This document shows, one piece after another, positions 30,762 through 42,647 of a DNA stretch of 64,000 nucleotides. The DNA is from Sphaerulina vaccinii (Eukaryota > Ascomycota > Dothideomycetes > Mycosphaerellales > Mycosphaerellaceae). A program made the position numbers and the translations under genes. The notes below the pieces were generated by a model. That model made no database searches and was not told where the DNA came from. It saw only the letters and a program-made list of their open reading frames with translations. The DNA lies in assembly GCA_022570795.1 (NCBI GenBank), contig JAKUDP010000011.1:372001-436000 (forward strand), in the 5' to 3' direction. How positions within the stretch are numbered: position 1 is the first letter of the stretch; each line of letters begins with the position of its first letter.

Positions 30762-32891
30762 TTACAGTCCTTCGTGAATCTTCTTTCCCGGCATCCCAGA
30801 TAAGGCCATACCCTCACCGTCACTTGCTGCGCCGTGACGATGCCCAATGCCTGTGCCAAGTAGAGTTTCCTCGTCCGTAATGATGCTACCATTGACTGCC
30901 AGGACGTGGCGATGGAACAGCTCTTTGGTCCCCGTGATCTGCGGAGGACCATAGCCTGCAGGCTCAGCTGCACCGCGGACTCCGGAGAAGGTCATATCTT
31001 GCTCTGTCGTACCATAGCTGTAAGAGGTACGCTCAGTCTGATTGCTGGTGTAGAAAGCGGTCCCGTTCTGCGAAGTTACCAGAGATGCTCCTTGGTAAGC
31101 CTGATGCTGGGGATAGAAGCCTTTTGTATCAGAGAACGACTCCAAGCCAGTAGGGAGGACAGGTTGTCCCAGGGTCTCTACATTCTTGCTGCGACTAAGG
31201 GCAGCAGTCAATGTCAGATTGCCTGCGATCAGTGCTTGCGTGCTGAAAGAGTACAAAGGATAGTCGTAAGTTCGGACATAGCCACCTGCTGACTTGTCTT
31301 GCCCAGTAGTGCGAAAGGTAGTGGTCTGGTTGCCAGTGGAAGTGTAATTGCCGACATTACGATAGCTCAGCTGTTGCGTCCATGAAGCGGCAATGCTCGC
31401 ATTTGATGTCTTGATCGTGGATGAAATGGACAGCTGCCGGTGTGTGTCGACTGTGTAGTTCAAGCTGGAGTTGGTTCCATTGGCTGCATGGTATATGTGC
31501 GAGGAGACTTCCAAGACGGGCGCAGGCACCTGGCGTACCATCTTGCTTCCTGTGGTAACGTGTCCAGGAGTGTCGAGCCACACAAAGATCTTGCCCGTAA
31601 GCCACCAATTGCTATCAGTTGTTTCGGACAGAATAGTAACACCATTGGCACTGTCGTTGAGTCCGGTCACACGCATCTCGAAAGTATGACTCTTACCGTT
31701 GCAGAGCAGACCAAGCCATGGTGTAATGTCGATCTCGTCCTCTTTCAGGTCAAAAGCATCGATGCCAACAATGGGTCGCCATAGCCCCGGTACCACGCCT
31801 CCAGTGAAGATGACAGGGTAAGGCCATGCTACACCAGCCAGCAGACCGTCGATGTATATCTGAACCTCGCGGAAGGGAGAGAAGCCAGGAAGCTCAGCAT
31901 CGCCACTGCCGAAGGTGTCCACCTGAGACTGCAAGACATTGCCCCACCAGAACTCCTCTAGTGCTTGACCAGTAGCCGCGACAGTGAAGACTGCTTTCTT
32001 CACATTTTGAGGCAGTGTGATGTTGTTCGCAGCCGTATCTTGCGGGAAAGTAAAGTAGCTTGGCTGACCAGCAGAGCCTTGTCGCTTCGAGACGGGAATG
32101 ATTTCATCTGCGGGCTGGATCGAGTCGGTAGCCGTGAAGAAGGCAGCTGTCAAGGTGACATTGAATGGCGCGGTATAGACATCAGTGATGATGTTGCCCA
32201 GGTCGAAGATGATAGTCTGTTTGGTCTTGAAGAGAGATAGGAAGCTTGTCATATCCTTGATATAGGTCCATGTAATGCCAGTCTTGGTGGGCTCTGCAGT
32301 CGACGTTCGAAAGAGCTCGACATCGCCAAAAGATACAGACCCGAGTCTGTCAAATTGTCTTCCAGCAGATTCCACAGTCAGATTCCAGCTGACGCGATTG
32401 AACTGACACGAAGGTGGAGTGTATGATCCGACATATGGCTGACCGTAGGACGAGGCAAAGGAGTACTGGACTAAGGTGCTCTGACAAGTTGGCTTCGTGC
32501 TCGGTATGACAGCGACGGAGGCATTGGAGGACCCATCAGTGATCTCGAGAACACCATCGGGGGTGACCGTGAGTACTGAAGGATAGACCTGGAAGTCCTC
32601 GGACAGTGGTACGGCGACAGCTCGTGGGATCCGTCCAGCGGAGTTTGTCGTTATCGTCGGCTTCAGCCCGCACGAAGGCAGAGCATTGAACCAGAATGCA
32701 ACAATAGCCGTGCCTGCCAGCAATGCTGACAATACTTTCAACACATGGTGCCGAGACATGCACATGATTGGATGTGTGGCGTGCTTTGAATCCACCTGGT
32801 TGCCGCAAACTAGCGGTGCTTTCGCTTCAATGGGCCATGAACTGTCCCTCTTCGCATCGTCGTGGTTGCTGTCGGTCGGCCTTCCTGCCAT
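30762..32891 (-). CDS. PNGase A-type peptide N-glycan amidase family protein
   Basis: Single exon, 709 aa. After a 49-residue cytosolic-type N-terminus comes one hydrophobic segment at about 50-68 (VLKVLSALLAGTAIVAFWF), read as a signal anchor. The luminal or extracellular part has features of the peptide-N4-(N-acetyl-beta-glucosaminyl)asparagine amidase A family. These include WNLTVESAGRQFDRLGSV, FGDVELFRTSTAEPTKTGI, FREVQIYIDGLLAGVAWPYP, IFTGGVVPGLWRPI, DLKEDEIDITPW and SNWWLTGKIFVWLD. Many NxS/T sites are present. The family removes N-glycans from peptides. Length and block order match fungal members. Minus strand, upstream of the next minus gene by about 200 nt. Confidence 0.87.
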   Translation of the reverse strand: MAGRPTDSNHDDAKRDSSWPIEAKAPLVCGNQVDSKHATHPIMCMSRHHVLKVLSALLAGTAIVAFWFNALPSCGLKPTITTNSAGRIPRAVAVPLSEDFQVYPSVLTVTPDGVLEITDGSSNASVAVIPSTKPTCQSTLVQYSFASSYGQPYVGSYTPPSCQFNRVSWNLTVESAGRQFDRLGSVSFGDVELFRTSTAEPTKTGITWTYIKDMTSFLSLFKTKQTIIFDLGNIITDVYTAPFNVTLTAAFFTATDSIQPADEIIPVSKRQGSAGQPSYFTFPQDTAANNITLPQNVKKAVFTVAATGQALEEFWWGNVLQSQVDTFGSGDAELPGFSPFREVQIYIDGLLAGVAWPYPVIFTGGVVPGLWRPIVGIDAFDLKEDEIDITPWLGLLCNGKSHTFEMRVTGLNDSANGVTILSETTDSNWWLTGKIFVWLDTPGHVTTGSKMVRQVPAPVLEVSSHIYHAANGTNSSLNYTVDTHRQLSISSTIKTSNASIAASWTQQLSYRNVGNYTSTGNQTTTFRTTGQDKSAGGYVRTYDYPLYSFSTQALIAGNLTLTAALSRSKNVETLGQPVLPTGLESFSDTKGFYPQHQAYQGASLVTSQNGTAFYTSNQTERTSYSYGTTEQDMTFSGVRGAAEPAGYGPPQITGTKELFHRHVLAVNGSIITDEETLLGTGIGHRHGAASDGEGMALSGMPGKKIHEGL

Positions 32892-33089
32892 TGTTCGGCA
32901 CGGCAGCTGGGTTGTTTCTTATGTGGGCGATATTGGCTCCTGCCGATGGTGCGTTAGCGTTCTTGCTCGACCGAAATGCTTGTCTGAATGATAGGTGCAG
33001 ATCGAAAGGAGAAGAAGTGGGCCACCGGAGAGATCGAGGGCCTTGGTGAATCGATGTCCAGAGTCGGAATTCGGCATACTCACAAGACA

Positions 33090-33509
33090 TTATGTGGATG
33101 CGTTTGGAGTCTCGTATGTGTTCGCCCAGTACCTAGCAACTGCACTCTCTGCAACTGTATTCTCGTCGAAGCGGCTTCTGTAGAAGTTGAAGACTGCGAA
33201 CTCGTCCTTGGTCATGACATAGTCGTCTGGTTGTATCGTGACTCGTCGCCATATATCTGTCAAGGCTCCTTCGAGATATGCCGAAACACTTGGGTCGAGC
33301 TCTCCTTCTGAGTTGCGTGCAATGTCGATGGCACGTTGATAGTTGAGGACTCCAATGCCATCGACCTGGACGTTGGTGTTGGCTCCCATGGTATAGAAAG
33401 GATATTCTTCTGAGTACTGGCACGAGGCTTCTGAAGAGGCGATAGATGGAGGACTTGGATATGTTGGGTATGTCGCGAAGCTGACGGCGAGGCCTGGATA
33501 GATATGCAT
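33090..33509 (-). CDS. Unknown 139-aa protein
   Basis: From ATG 33509 (MHIYPGLAVSFATYPTYPSP) to the stop at 33090. The open frame extends a little further upstream without an ATG. MGANTNVQVDGIGVLNYQRA at 33389 is a plausible shorter start. The C-terminal part (LEGALTDIWRRVTIQPDDYV, then MTKDEFAVFNFYRSRF) has EF-hand-like or HMG-like helical spacing but no recognised motif. An upstream exon is possible. Confidence 0.5.
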   Translation of the reverse strand: MHIYPGLAVSFATYPTYPSPPSIASSEASCQYSEEYPFYTMGANTNVQVDGIGVLNYQRAIDIARNSEGELDPSVSAYLEGALTDIWRRVTIQPDDYVMTKDEFAVFNFYRSRFDENTVAESAVARYWANTYETPNAST

Positions 33510-35229
33510 AGCTCTGGAGTCCGTGGAACGCAATGCGATGTCAGAGGGCCACAGGTGGAGTGGGTGTGATTGGGAATGGGGAGTTGAATCAGTCGTAGCA
33601 CAACAATAGATGTGGGCTTACCCTTGGCGAGACCTGTGCAGTGTGGGCTCGAGGTCTTTATGTTTCCGTAGCTGGCTAGCCTGCAGCCTCCCATGTGCTT
33701 GAGCACCCTGTCTGCCTCGAGGTCCTGGCAACGTCAGCCTTCGCACAACGTGATTGTAGCGAGCCGTTTCGGGCTGCAGTGACGCTAAAAGAAGGCTCCA
33801 AATAACCTTCAAAGCGTGCAGCGAAGTAATGGCGATGCTACTGAGCTAAAGGTCCACCTGCTGCGTTTCGATGACAGGCCGCGTGCAACAGAGAAGGATG
33901 AGGATGCGGTTGTGGCAGAATATCGCAAGGATCGCGTCGCGGACGCCCTATCCTTGTTATTATGATGTGGTAGATCAGAACTCTGCCATAATCGTGCATA
34001 TTCCTCAGCCACACCTGTGATCTGCGCTTTCTTGGGTGTGGAAGCCGAGGGTAGACCAGTGCATAGAGTTCGAAACAGACTAGGGCTGTCTTCACGTGTG
34101 TGGCTCGTAGCCGGAGAGATAGACTTTAGCCTCAGAATACTCGCAATCATCATCTGAACCCACCAGCGGCACCCTGGTGGAGACTTGATAGAACAATCTT
34201 GCTATGGTTTGGCGCGCAAATATACCGAGCAATTGGCAGGTGATGCGGCTGCAAAAATAGCAAATACAACCACATGTATCTTGAGTGCAATAAAGCCTCT
34301 TTCATGTGACCCCCAAAACCGGGCATTCGAATTCGTCTCCGAATCCTTGTACCACACACCATCAGTTCAGTGTGATCTTGGGTGGTTCTGGCTTGGTCTT
34401 CTAGTATCATGTGGCGTCTGGTGAGATGTCGATCTTCTTCTGACCTGATGAGGAGCTCAAAGGTTGCTTTGCACTTGAGCCAGATTTGTCCTCAGCAGCT
34501 TTGGATTGGGTAGTTGTAAGATGGCCATCTCGATTTAGTCGAGTACAACAGCAATCCTTCGAGTGCAGCCCGAGGGTCGTCTAGAAGCAGTGGCGAATAT
34601 GGAGGCGCCTATGGGCTGATGTATAGGACTTGTGTCCGCATTCGCTACGCTTGTTGCAGCCACAGCAGCACATTCCAGCCTGGATGCTGTTTATGTACGA
34701 CTCGCTCGTCATGTTTGCGATCGAGATTCGGCCTGCCGGTGTTGTTGCATACCGGTCCTGCTGTTGAGCTCGACACCCAACAGACGAAATAACAGCAGCA
34801 TTTGGGCCCAAATGCCATCATGTTTCTCGAATTGACTTTGAGGTTGCGGCACAGTCGCAACTAGTCTGCGACTGCATCGAATCGAGCACCATCACGGTCG
34901 GCGAGCAGTCCGGCAGAACTTCAAGGTTCAGGAAGGTGTCTCTCGGCGCAAGTGTGACACCATCACGTGGCGTGCAGAAACGAGGACCCCGACTGGTATC
35001 TGTGATATTGCCGTGAAACCGCCTGAAGAGTTGTGGTTGAAGTGTGCGTTGTCTCGAAGAAGTCGGTGTGGTGGAGAGCGAGAGACAGCAGGATCGACCG
35101 GCTTCCCGGACCGAGAAGAGGAAGGCACGCTAAGAATTGTTGCGGCGGTGGTTGTCAAGAAACCGCCAAACAGACCACCACCGCCCATCACACGCCGCCT
35201 ATTTCTACGCATAATAACCGCGAGCAGGT
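33510..35229. other. 1.7-kb spacer, no supported gene
   Basis: Only short frames on both strands. It includes the 5' regions of the minus 139-aa gene and the plus DUF1279 gene. Nothing else is seen. Confidence 0.4.
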
Positions 35230-35999
35230 ATGCTCAACTCACCGCGACTACTACGGCTTCTTCGCCAAGCTCCACTTCACGATGGGATACTGGGAATGCC
35301 GCTGAGGCAAAGCTTTGCCAGGCAGCTACCACAAACGATTAAAGGAGCATCTCAAAAACGAGGGTTCACCATAGCGAATGGACAGTCTTCATCATGGGGG
35401 AAAGCATGGCGCGCGACGCGCTTCAGATCAAGTCGGCACACGCGTCGTTGGAATAGCAGTCATGCGCAAGAGCCCGCAAAGCCTACCACTCTGTCTGGGC
35501 GCATGAAGGAGATGTCGCGGAAGTACGGGTGGACAGTGACTGGTATCTATCTTGGTCTGTCTGTACTAGACTTCCCCTTCTGCTTCCTCGCTGTGAAGTG
35601 GTTCGGCACAGAGCGCATCGCAGAGATTGAGCACTACATCATGGATGGCTTTTGGAACTTTGCAGAGAAGGTCATACCGAGTCTGAAGGAGAGGCGTCTA
35701 GCGAATGAAGCTGCTAGCGGTCCAGAAGATGCTGCGGCTGCGGCGCGTGAAGCAGGCGATCAGCTCGCTGAGAAGGCCAAGCATAAGAATCCAGGTAGGT
35801 CTGCAAATGAAGCAAAGTCTGAAGTACATCAACTGATGGGAGTGTAGGTCTTGGTACACAGCTTCTGCTCGCATATGGAGTGCACAAGTCGCTCATTTTC
35901 TTCCGGATACCAATCACCTTAGCCATCACGCCAAAGGTTGTCAAGACGCTGCGCGGCTGGGGCTGGCAGATTGGCAAGCAAAAGCCCAAATCAGTATGA
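35230..35999 (+). CDS. DUF1279/FAM210-like mitochondrial membrane protein
   Basis: The model is 35230..35794 joined to 35848..35999, 238 aa. The N-terminal 80 residues are basic and Ser/Gln-rich, consistent with a mitochondrial presequence. The DUF1279 block runs LSGRMKEMSRKYGWTVTGIY, then LGLSVLDFPFCFLAVKWFG (membrane helix about 102-123). The 53-nt intron (GTAGGT...TAG) joins KHKNP to GLGTQLLLAYGVHKSLIFF. The terminal TPKVVKTLRGWGWQIGKQK is a family hallmark. An acidic, Ala-rich linker lies between (EDAAAAAREAGDQ). FAM210-type proteins sit in the mitochondrial inner membrane and affect translation and respiration in animals; the fungal role is less known. Confidence 0.85.
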
Positions 36000-37733
36000 G
36001 TGAGAGACGGACACGACATGTAAGATGGAAGGATGGTGAGAAGACAATCTCTGCTCAAGCAGATGTACAACATAGGATAGAGATGCCGCCAGCAGTACTG
36101 GAGGTCATCAGGTAGCGTGCACACCGCATTTGTAGATCATCGAGCGCTTACATACAGTACAGTCTTGATATCAGCCACCGAGCTGTAACTACGATGTCTC
36201 CATCATCTCCAAGTCATACTACCGAAGGTCAGCTCCGTCACTTAGGACCGGACGCCACCGAATGTTGTTGAAGTGCACGAGGACGATGGAACGAAGGATG
36301 CTCTTCTCCAGGTACCCGCAGATGCGAGAGACTGATGAAAAGGTTGTTCGCGTCGTTCTGCGGTAGTGCAAATACAGAAGACACTGTGCCGGCATGGACA
36401 TAAGCAAGCTCAGAGGCCCAGCAGCTGGTTGCAAAAATAAGAATAATCTTAAAAGAGTCCGTAGACTCGTTTCAGAGATTAAACTGAAAAGAACAGATAC
36501 TACTGTAGGGTTGTTAGCAAGCATATCCTGAGGTTGCTGAAGGTGGTGGTCGAGTAAGGGGTGTTGGAAGTGCTTAAAAGTGCTTGTTGAAGGTGTTGGA
36601 GGCTGATCTTACCACTTGATCTAAGCCAAAAGGCAAAGAGAGCTGGGGAAAGAAGAAGAGAAATTCCAAAGGAGAAAGACGGCTTCTTATAGTCCATGGA
36701 AGGTCTGTGCTCCATTTCGAAATTTTCGTTGCCATGGCAAAGTGAGCTGACGTACTCTTCACTTCTAGCCACTTCACTCGCTGTTGCCTGCGGTTTCTCA
36801 CCGCTTCTTCATTCACTCGCAAATGACAGGCTGAGAAGTGGTTGAGGTGGAGTCGTCGTACAACTAGTTTGGAAGTGACTCAAGAATTCACTTACCGCGC
36901 GAGTCATGCGGCAGGAGCGACCCACCCACGATCACAGCCACACACACCGCCACAACATCCATCACAACGTCCATCACAACTTCGACATATACCATGATCA
37001 GTCAGTCACCTCTGAGGCGCCTTGCTTCTACGATTCGATATATGCAGACCCGCTCCATATCAACTGCAACACCAAGGATGTGCTTGCTATCGCGGAAGGC
37101 ACGCATATGCATGAAGCAACCAGGACTATCCTCATTTCTCACTCTAAAGCTCACTCTGGTACGCTTCACTTACTGATGCCTCATCGTCGATGGATCTGAG
37201 GCATTTTCCATTCTCAGAAGTGAAGTTGCTGCGATGATGCCCAATTGTCGGAGATCACGAAACTCAATTGTGGCAGCCACGTGAGAGATCAGATTCGCGC
37301 CATCACGACTGCCGAGTGAAGTGAAACGATGGTTGGGGCACAGTAAGATCTGGACTCTGTACTTTTCGAGACTGAGGTGGGCAGTCTCGGATGATGAGAC
37401 AGACTGAGACCACGGGCGAAAATGGACAACATTCGGCATTCCCAGTACTGGATGCGGAACTGCTTGTAGGGCACTTTGGCAGTTTGCAGCTCTGCTGGAA
37501 TGCTTTCTGGATTTCAGCATTGTGTACGAGGCGGGCGGTGCAGACCTCATTCTCTGCGCGGAGAAGTGTGTCGACTGAGCACTTGTGTGAGACACCTGCA
37601 ACTCAGCGCCGGCTGTAAGCATAGAAAGCAAAGACATGCAGATGGTACGCGCATGTCGGTGAGTATAACACATTCATCATGCCCCATTCCAGTAGCAACC
37701 ATATCGCAAGCGACAAAGCAGATACACATCACC
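36000..37733. other. 1.7-kb spacer, no supported gene
   Basis: Short frames only. A minus frame of 167 codons at 37170-37673 and a plus His-rich stretch near 36925-36985, caused by a CATCACAAC-type repeat (two to three copies of CCATCACAACGT), lack other support. The last part is the leader of the 374-aa gene. Confidence 0.4.
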
Positions 37734-38858
37734 ATGGTCTTCTCCAATGTTACGCACGTTTTCTCTTGCAGGAAGCCTGATCCGAAGCAAGAAATCAAAG
37801 ACCAGTCGATAGTCGGCACATTCTCACGTACCGCAACTTACAAGAAGCGCTGGAGTATTCGCAGCAATCGAGCTTCGGAGCCTACCTCGCCATGTCCAAG
37901 GAAAGCCAGTGAGCATCCTCGGTTGCATCCAGCACCACCAGACACGCCGACAAAGAAGAAATGGCGACTTTCGTTTCGAGACTTCTTCGTTGCCGATGAT
38001 GGCAGATTCGTCTGGGTGAAGGAGATTGTCCCTGCGACTCCTACCACTCCAGCCCGGCCCGCGTATGAAACCGAGCTTCCAATCTATGTTGCTGAGATGC
38101 AAGCCTTCGGTCCAGCAGATCACATAAGAAGCTCTTCATTTAGTCACAACCCTGGCCACGAAGCATTAGATACGCTTCAGGCACTCACCGGCACTGGCAA
38201 AGGGCATCGGCGTAACAACAGCACTCCTATTCCTGATCGATATCAGTCAAAACCCACCAGCACTTCTTTAGTATCTGGTGCACATTCTGCCACGCCGTAT
38301 ACAATCAGATGCACACATGATAATTCCCCAGAGGAGCAACCAAGTGCCAACTACTCGCGACTTTTTTCTCTTCCTCCAGTTCCAGAGCAGGACACACCTC
38401 CTTCTTCGGCTCCGTCCTCAGAGACTTCAAGTCGTTCTTCGGTCACTCCACTCTCGCCATCTTCTACTACGACGGCATCAACATCGTCATGGCAGACCGA
38501 AGAAAGCGTAGAGCTTGCGGCTGATGATGCATCCAAGAGACGCTCGATGGCAATGGGAAAGGCTGCTGCAACAGTGGCGAGCTGTGACGAAGGTAGCGAA
38601 CAGGATGGAGAGGGAGGGTCATTGATTTACGAAGGAACAGTGTCAACGATACACAGGCACAAAGCCGGCGATGACGATGACCTGAGCACCATCGAGGAAG
38701 AGACGGGAACTCCAACTCCATCTCCGCCGACAACTCCTGAACATCTTGGCAGAACAACGATCGACTTCACCAACTCGCCCGTCATAATACGCTTGTGGGA
38801 GGACGCGATACGACGTCAGGCCCAGGAGGCCACCGCCATCTCTGGTAAACAACATTGA
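37734..38858 (+). CDS. Unknown Ser/Thr/Pro-rich 374-aa protein
   Basis: A single exon from ATG 37734 (MVFSNVTHVFSCRKPDPKQE). The frame is open upstream to about 37476, but the added residues look like untranslated leader. A conserved-looking core reads KKKWRLSFRDFFVADDGRF, then VWVKEIVPATPTTPARPAYE near residues 75-115. The rest is low complexity: S/T/P runs, a Ser-rich stretch and acidic DDDDLSTIEEE. The end, TTIDFTNSPVIIRLWEDAIR, may be a short helix motif. No family is recognised. It is probably a disordered regulatory or cytoplasmic protein. Confidence 0.62.
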   Translation: MVFSNVTHVFSCRKPDPKQEIKDQSIVGTFSRTATYKKRWSIRSNRASEPTSPCPRKASEHPRLHPAPPDTPTKKKWRLSFRDFFVADDGRFVWVKEIVPATPTTPARPAYETELPIYVAEMQAFGPADHIRSSSFSHNPGHEALDTLQALTGTGKGHRRNNSTPIPDRYQSKPTSTSLVSGAHSATPYTIRCTHDNSPEEQPSANYSRLFSLPPVPEQDTPPSSAPSSETSSRSSVTPLSPSSTTTASTSSWQTEESVELAADDASKRRSMAMGKAAATVASCDEGSEQDGEGGSLIYEGTVSTIHRHKAGDDDDLSTIEEETGTPTPSPPTTPEHLGRTTIDFTNSPVIIRLWEDAIRRQAQEATAISGKQH

Positions 38859-39407
38859 AGGAGGTTGGCAAACATGGCAAGATAGTGCGAACATCAATGA
38901 AGCTTCGATCGTTCTCATTCGGAAACTTGATCCAGTGCTTGTGAGGTAGATGTCGGCGACTGAGATATGTGGAACCCTATACACAAGCTGCATGCCCAGA
39001 TCTTGGTCAGGCATGGAGCGGCATACGGCATTGCCTTGGCCCTACACGATGTGTTGATGGTAACGGCAGAATGCGTTGAGAGTAACACTGATAACGATGA
39101 ACGAATACATGCCAGGTGATGAACGAGATGAGGAGACGTGTGGCAAGAGACTGGAGCAATTTGAGAGTGCAGAACTGATTCGAGTTGTGCAGCCAAATGT
39201 TCGGGGACTATTGGCGATGATGATCCCGCTCTTCGGATCAGGTGCCAGGCCATTGTAGCGCCAGACATGCAGGCAGAGCAATTCGAATGGTTCTCAGAGA
39301 AGAATGGATATCGGTCACGTTTGACTGCGCGTCGCCAGGATATGTGAGCTTGACTGTTCGTATCATTCCTGTATACTCATACTCATCCATAATAGCCTCA
39401 TCACAAC
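38859..39407. other. Convergent spacer
   Basis: 549 nt between the 374-aa gene and the MFS transporter relic. No gene, repeat or RNA is seen. Confidence 0.4.
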
Positions 39408-41070
39408 CTAATGTCCAAAGGTCTGCGTGCTAACCTTCGCAACGTGCTTTTTCTCTCTCTGCCACTGCCTCGCAAAGCGCACGCCAAATCCATGCTGGAA
39501 CACTTGTCTAATGCTCTCAAGCGGCATGCCCTTAACATCTGGATAGCAGAAAACGATGAACAGCCAGCCCACAAAACAGATGCCAGCGTAGAACCCGAAC
39601 GCGCCGCTGGGAGTAATGCCCTTCATCATGCTCAGGAAAGTCGATGAGATGATAATGTTCGTGCTCCAGCAAGTCACTGTGTTGAGCATAGTTCCGAGAG
39701 CTCGGACTTCCAATGGAATGAGTTCAGCTCCAATCCAGGCGATAGTTGCAACTCCTGAAGAGAGGAAGGCAACGTATGCGACAATCGTGACGATGACCAA
39801 GGTTCCCGCCCAGCCAGGATTGGCAGTCTCCAGTTCAAGAGTCGCTGTGTTGATTGGGATGTAGCTAAAGGCTACCGCCGCGATCATCATGCAGATGGAC
39901 ATGCCGAGGACCCCGACCAACAGAAGGAAGCGTCTGCCGTACTTGTCGACCAGGACCAAATTGACCAGAGAGAAGATGAAGTTCGTGCCTGAAACCACGA
40001 TGGCCACGCCTGCTGCGTTGGAGAATCCGACGATCTTGAAGAGTGTGGCAGAGTAGTACATCAGAGTGTTAAAGCCTCCAAGTTGAGAAATAGCCATGAT
40101 GAGACAGGCTGTAAGGACACAGCGAGCTGTAGGTGGTGTACTGAAGATACGCTTGAAAGATGTCCAGAGGCCCTCTCTTGCGATGCTGTGTGTTGCTTCT
40201 TCAATGGACATCTCAATGCCACGGATCTTGGCTGAGCGTTGTTCTGGTGTTGATCCAGGATAGATTCGAAGGAGACATTGGTCGGCTAGTTCGATGCAGC
40301 CATGAGCGACGAGTTGACGAGGAGACTCTGGACACCAGAAGAGCATGACTCCGAGTGCGAGAGCGGGTGCTGCGCCAATTCCGACTGTGCCTCTCCAGCC
40401 TTCTCCAGGGACTTCAGCGAGGCCAGCACCGATGGCACTTGCTACTTACTGACCGAATGTGACGCTGACGTTGTTGAAGGCTACCATTCTTCCTCGGTAC
40501 TTGGCTGGCGCTAGTTCTCCAATGTAAAGAGGTACGATCATGGACGCTGAGCCTACTCCGAGACCCACGACGAAGCGGCCGACTGCGAAGGTTGGGACGT
40601 GGTATGCTGCGGTTTGCATGACAGTGCCGATGACGAAGATAATGCAGGCTCCCCAGATTGGCCACTTTCGTCCCCATCTATCTGCGCAGAGACCAGCGAT
40701 GACTGCTCCAACCAGAGCGCCACCACTAGTCAAGGATGTGACGAGTTCCTGTCGCTCGAGGAGAGATCGTGGCCGAGGGACCTGCCAATGCTGACGAGGA
40801 CGGAGGAGATGTAACCAGTATCATAGCCTGTGAGAAACGCGGTTAGCGAGGCATGAACAAGCCGTAGCCATGATGTACTAACCGAAGAGGAAGCCTCCTA
40901 GAGAGACTGTAAGGGTGATGAGCCATGCTGCCTTTTGAAGCGGCTGTATCTTCAATGCTTGACAACGCTGCCTGTTCATCGTATGAGCCCTTCTTGAGGT
41001 CGGCCTCTTCGACATGCTCCTGATGGCTCGAGAACTGGGCTGGCTTCTTGTCGTCCATTACTGTCGCCAT
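39408..41070 (-). pseudogene. MFS sugar/inositol-type transporter, disrupted
   Basis: Homology blocks appear in order on the minus strand: cytoplasmic start MATVMDDKKPAQFS (ATG 41070), AAWLITLTVSLGGFLFG, YDTGYISSVLVSIGRSLG, ELVTSLTSGGALVGAV, DRWGRKWPI, VPLYIGELAPAKYRGRMVAF, FWCPESPRQL, VDKYGRRF and a complete C-terminal half. One intron is normal (40828..40882, GTTAGT, GCTAAC, CAG). Three lesions break it. A +1 shift at the T-run 40933-40936 (AAAA on the sense strand) separates AAS from KAAWL. A -1 shift at about 40748-40756 falls between LSSS and QELVTS. An in-frame TAA at 40446-40448 sits between NVSVTFGQ and VASAIGAG. The family imports hexoses, inositol or quinate by proton symport. Either it is a recent pseudogene or the assembly has errors here. 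Confidence 0.78.
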
Positions 41071-42647
41071 GGCTGGGCCTTTCGAGGTATGGCAGGTGGA
41101 ACGAGATTCGCCTGAGGTCCTGGAGGAAGAGTCAGGGGATAAAGGTCCAATGAAGGCCTCCTTCGTCTTGGTGATTGAGTGAAGAGGTGTCTTGTGATGG
41201 ACCAGAGACAGTTGGAGGTGTCGATGTAGTTGTATTTAACTTCTGTCTAGACAGACCTTCCTGACCCAAAATCACATGTCTGAACGAGGAGCGAGACGGC
41301 AATTGAGGACGATGCCGGGTCTGTTTACCCTAGACTCATGTTCGTCGAAGTGTTCCTACGCCACGCGAGATACATGCTCCGGACTTTGGCTCTACCCCAG
41401 AAATCCCCGCGTGGAGAAGGGAACCTCAGCAGTGACTAGGATCGAATTGAATAGATTGGCTGATGTCACCTGTACGACTTGAAGATGTGTGGTTCTTAAG
41501 AGCACGAGACCCATGTTCAATGGGTTGCTCGGCAGATCTTTTGAGCGCGCCGATTCTGGCCTCGTGGCGCAATCTGGAAAGGTCAAGGCCGCGAAGTGCG
41601 GAAGAAGAAGCCTGAGAAGTGTTTAGCTCGACTTACACGTGTTTTTGAGCCGCGAAAGCAGTATGTAAACGGCGAAACTTGCTTCCTTCAGCTGGACTGG
41701 TACAATCCCAGCCTCAATGTTCCTCGTTCGTGCTGATGCGGCAGGACTTGCCGTAGAAGACTTGATGATCAGGTGACTTCGAGTCGATGCAAGAGATACC
41801 GTTGTTTGGCGTCGTGAGGACGAAGTGAGCCTCTTGTACTTGGACATTGCAACATCTTCGTGCCATACCGAGCGATTCAGCTTCCAAATGTGGTTGATCC
41901 GCCAGCTGTGAGCAGTTCGGAAGGCTCTCACGATCTCCGTATTGCCGCTCCGTCGCGTCCCTCTCGAATGGCAAGAATTCCAGCTGTGGTCTGGCAATGC
42001 TCGCCATATCAAATGTTATTCCGGGCGGGATCGATGCAATTGTCTCGAAAGTAGCGGAGAAGCAGTCCAGACTGACTTCCGTTGACATCTCAGGAAGGAG
42101 CTCCAGAATTTGACCTCACCTGGTAGAGGAAGCCAGTCCCACTTTTGTTTGGCTGAGATAACACTGGCATACTATCTCAAGGGCTCGAATACATTGGCAA
42201 GTTGAGGAGAGGCAACTAAGGGGATGCTCAAAGAGTGTAACGAAGTGTTGATGATATGCCCTGATGGTAAGATGCTGGAGCGACAGAACAGGAGGGATGT
42301 CTCGCTGAGGGCTTCAGCTTGGCTACGGTGTCCTTCAGTGACAACCATCACCATCATGGTCATGGCACAAGCAGCAGTTCGGTCATCTCGATTGGCCTCG
42401 AAGACCATCGAAGCACTTGGCCTTTGTCGTTATCAATCACAGCAATGTCATCGCTCGAAAAAGACCAGCATAAATGATGCCGGTGACGTCGTCTTCTCCG
42501 AGAAATACCCATCGGTTACAAGAGCTCAGAGCTCGAGCGAGAAGCTCAAGTATAAACATTTCTTCTACGCACTTACATACTCGATCATATCAATACTACA
42601 TCACGGCATCAATAATCGCAACCTCCCCAACCTCACTAGCAAATATC
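41071..42647. other. 1.6-kb spacer with one weak ORF
   Basis: It holds the promoter side of the transporter relic and the leader of the DJ-1-like gene. A 124-codon minus frame from a true ATG at 42088 to 41714 (MSTEVSLDCFSATFETIASI) is a weak candidate. An AGGGG stress-element core lies at 42219-42223, about 425 nt before the DJ-1-like start. GTATAAAC occurs at about 42549. Confidence 0.35.

Noticed and set aside
41556..41590. tRNA-Trp-like 5' sequence (GGCCTCGTGGCGCAA)
   Set aside because: Only about 15 nt match. There is no anticodon arm, B box or closing acceptor strand downstream.
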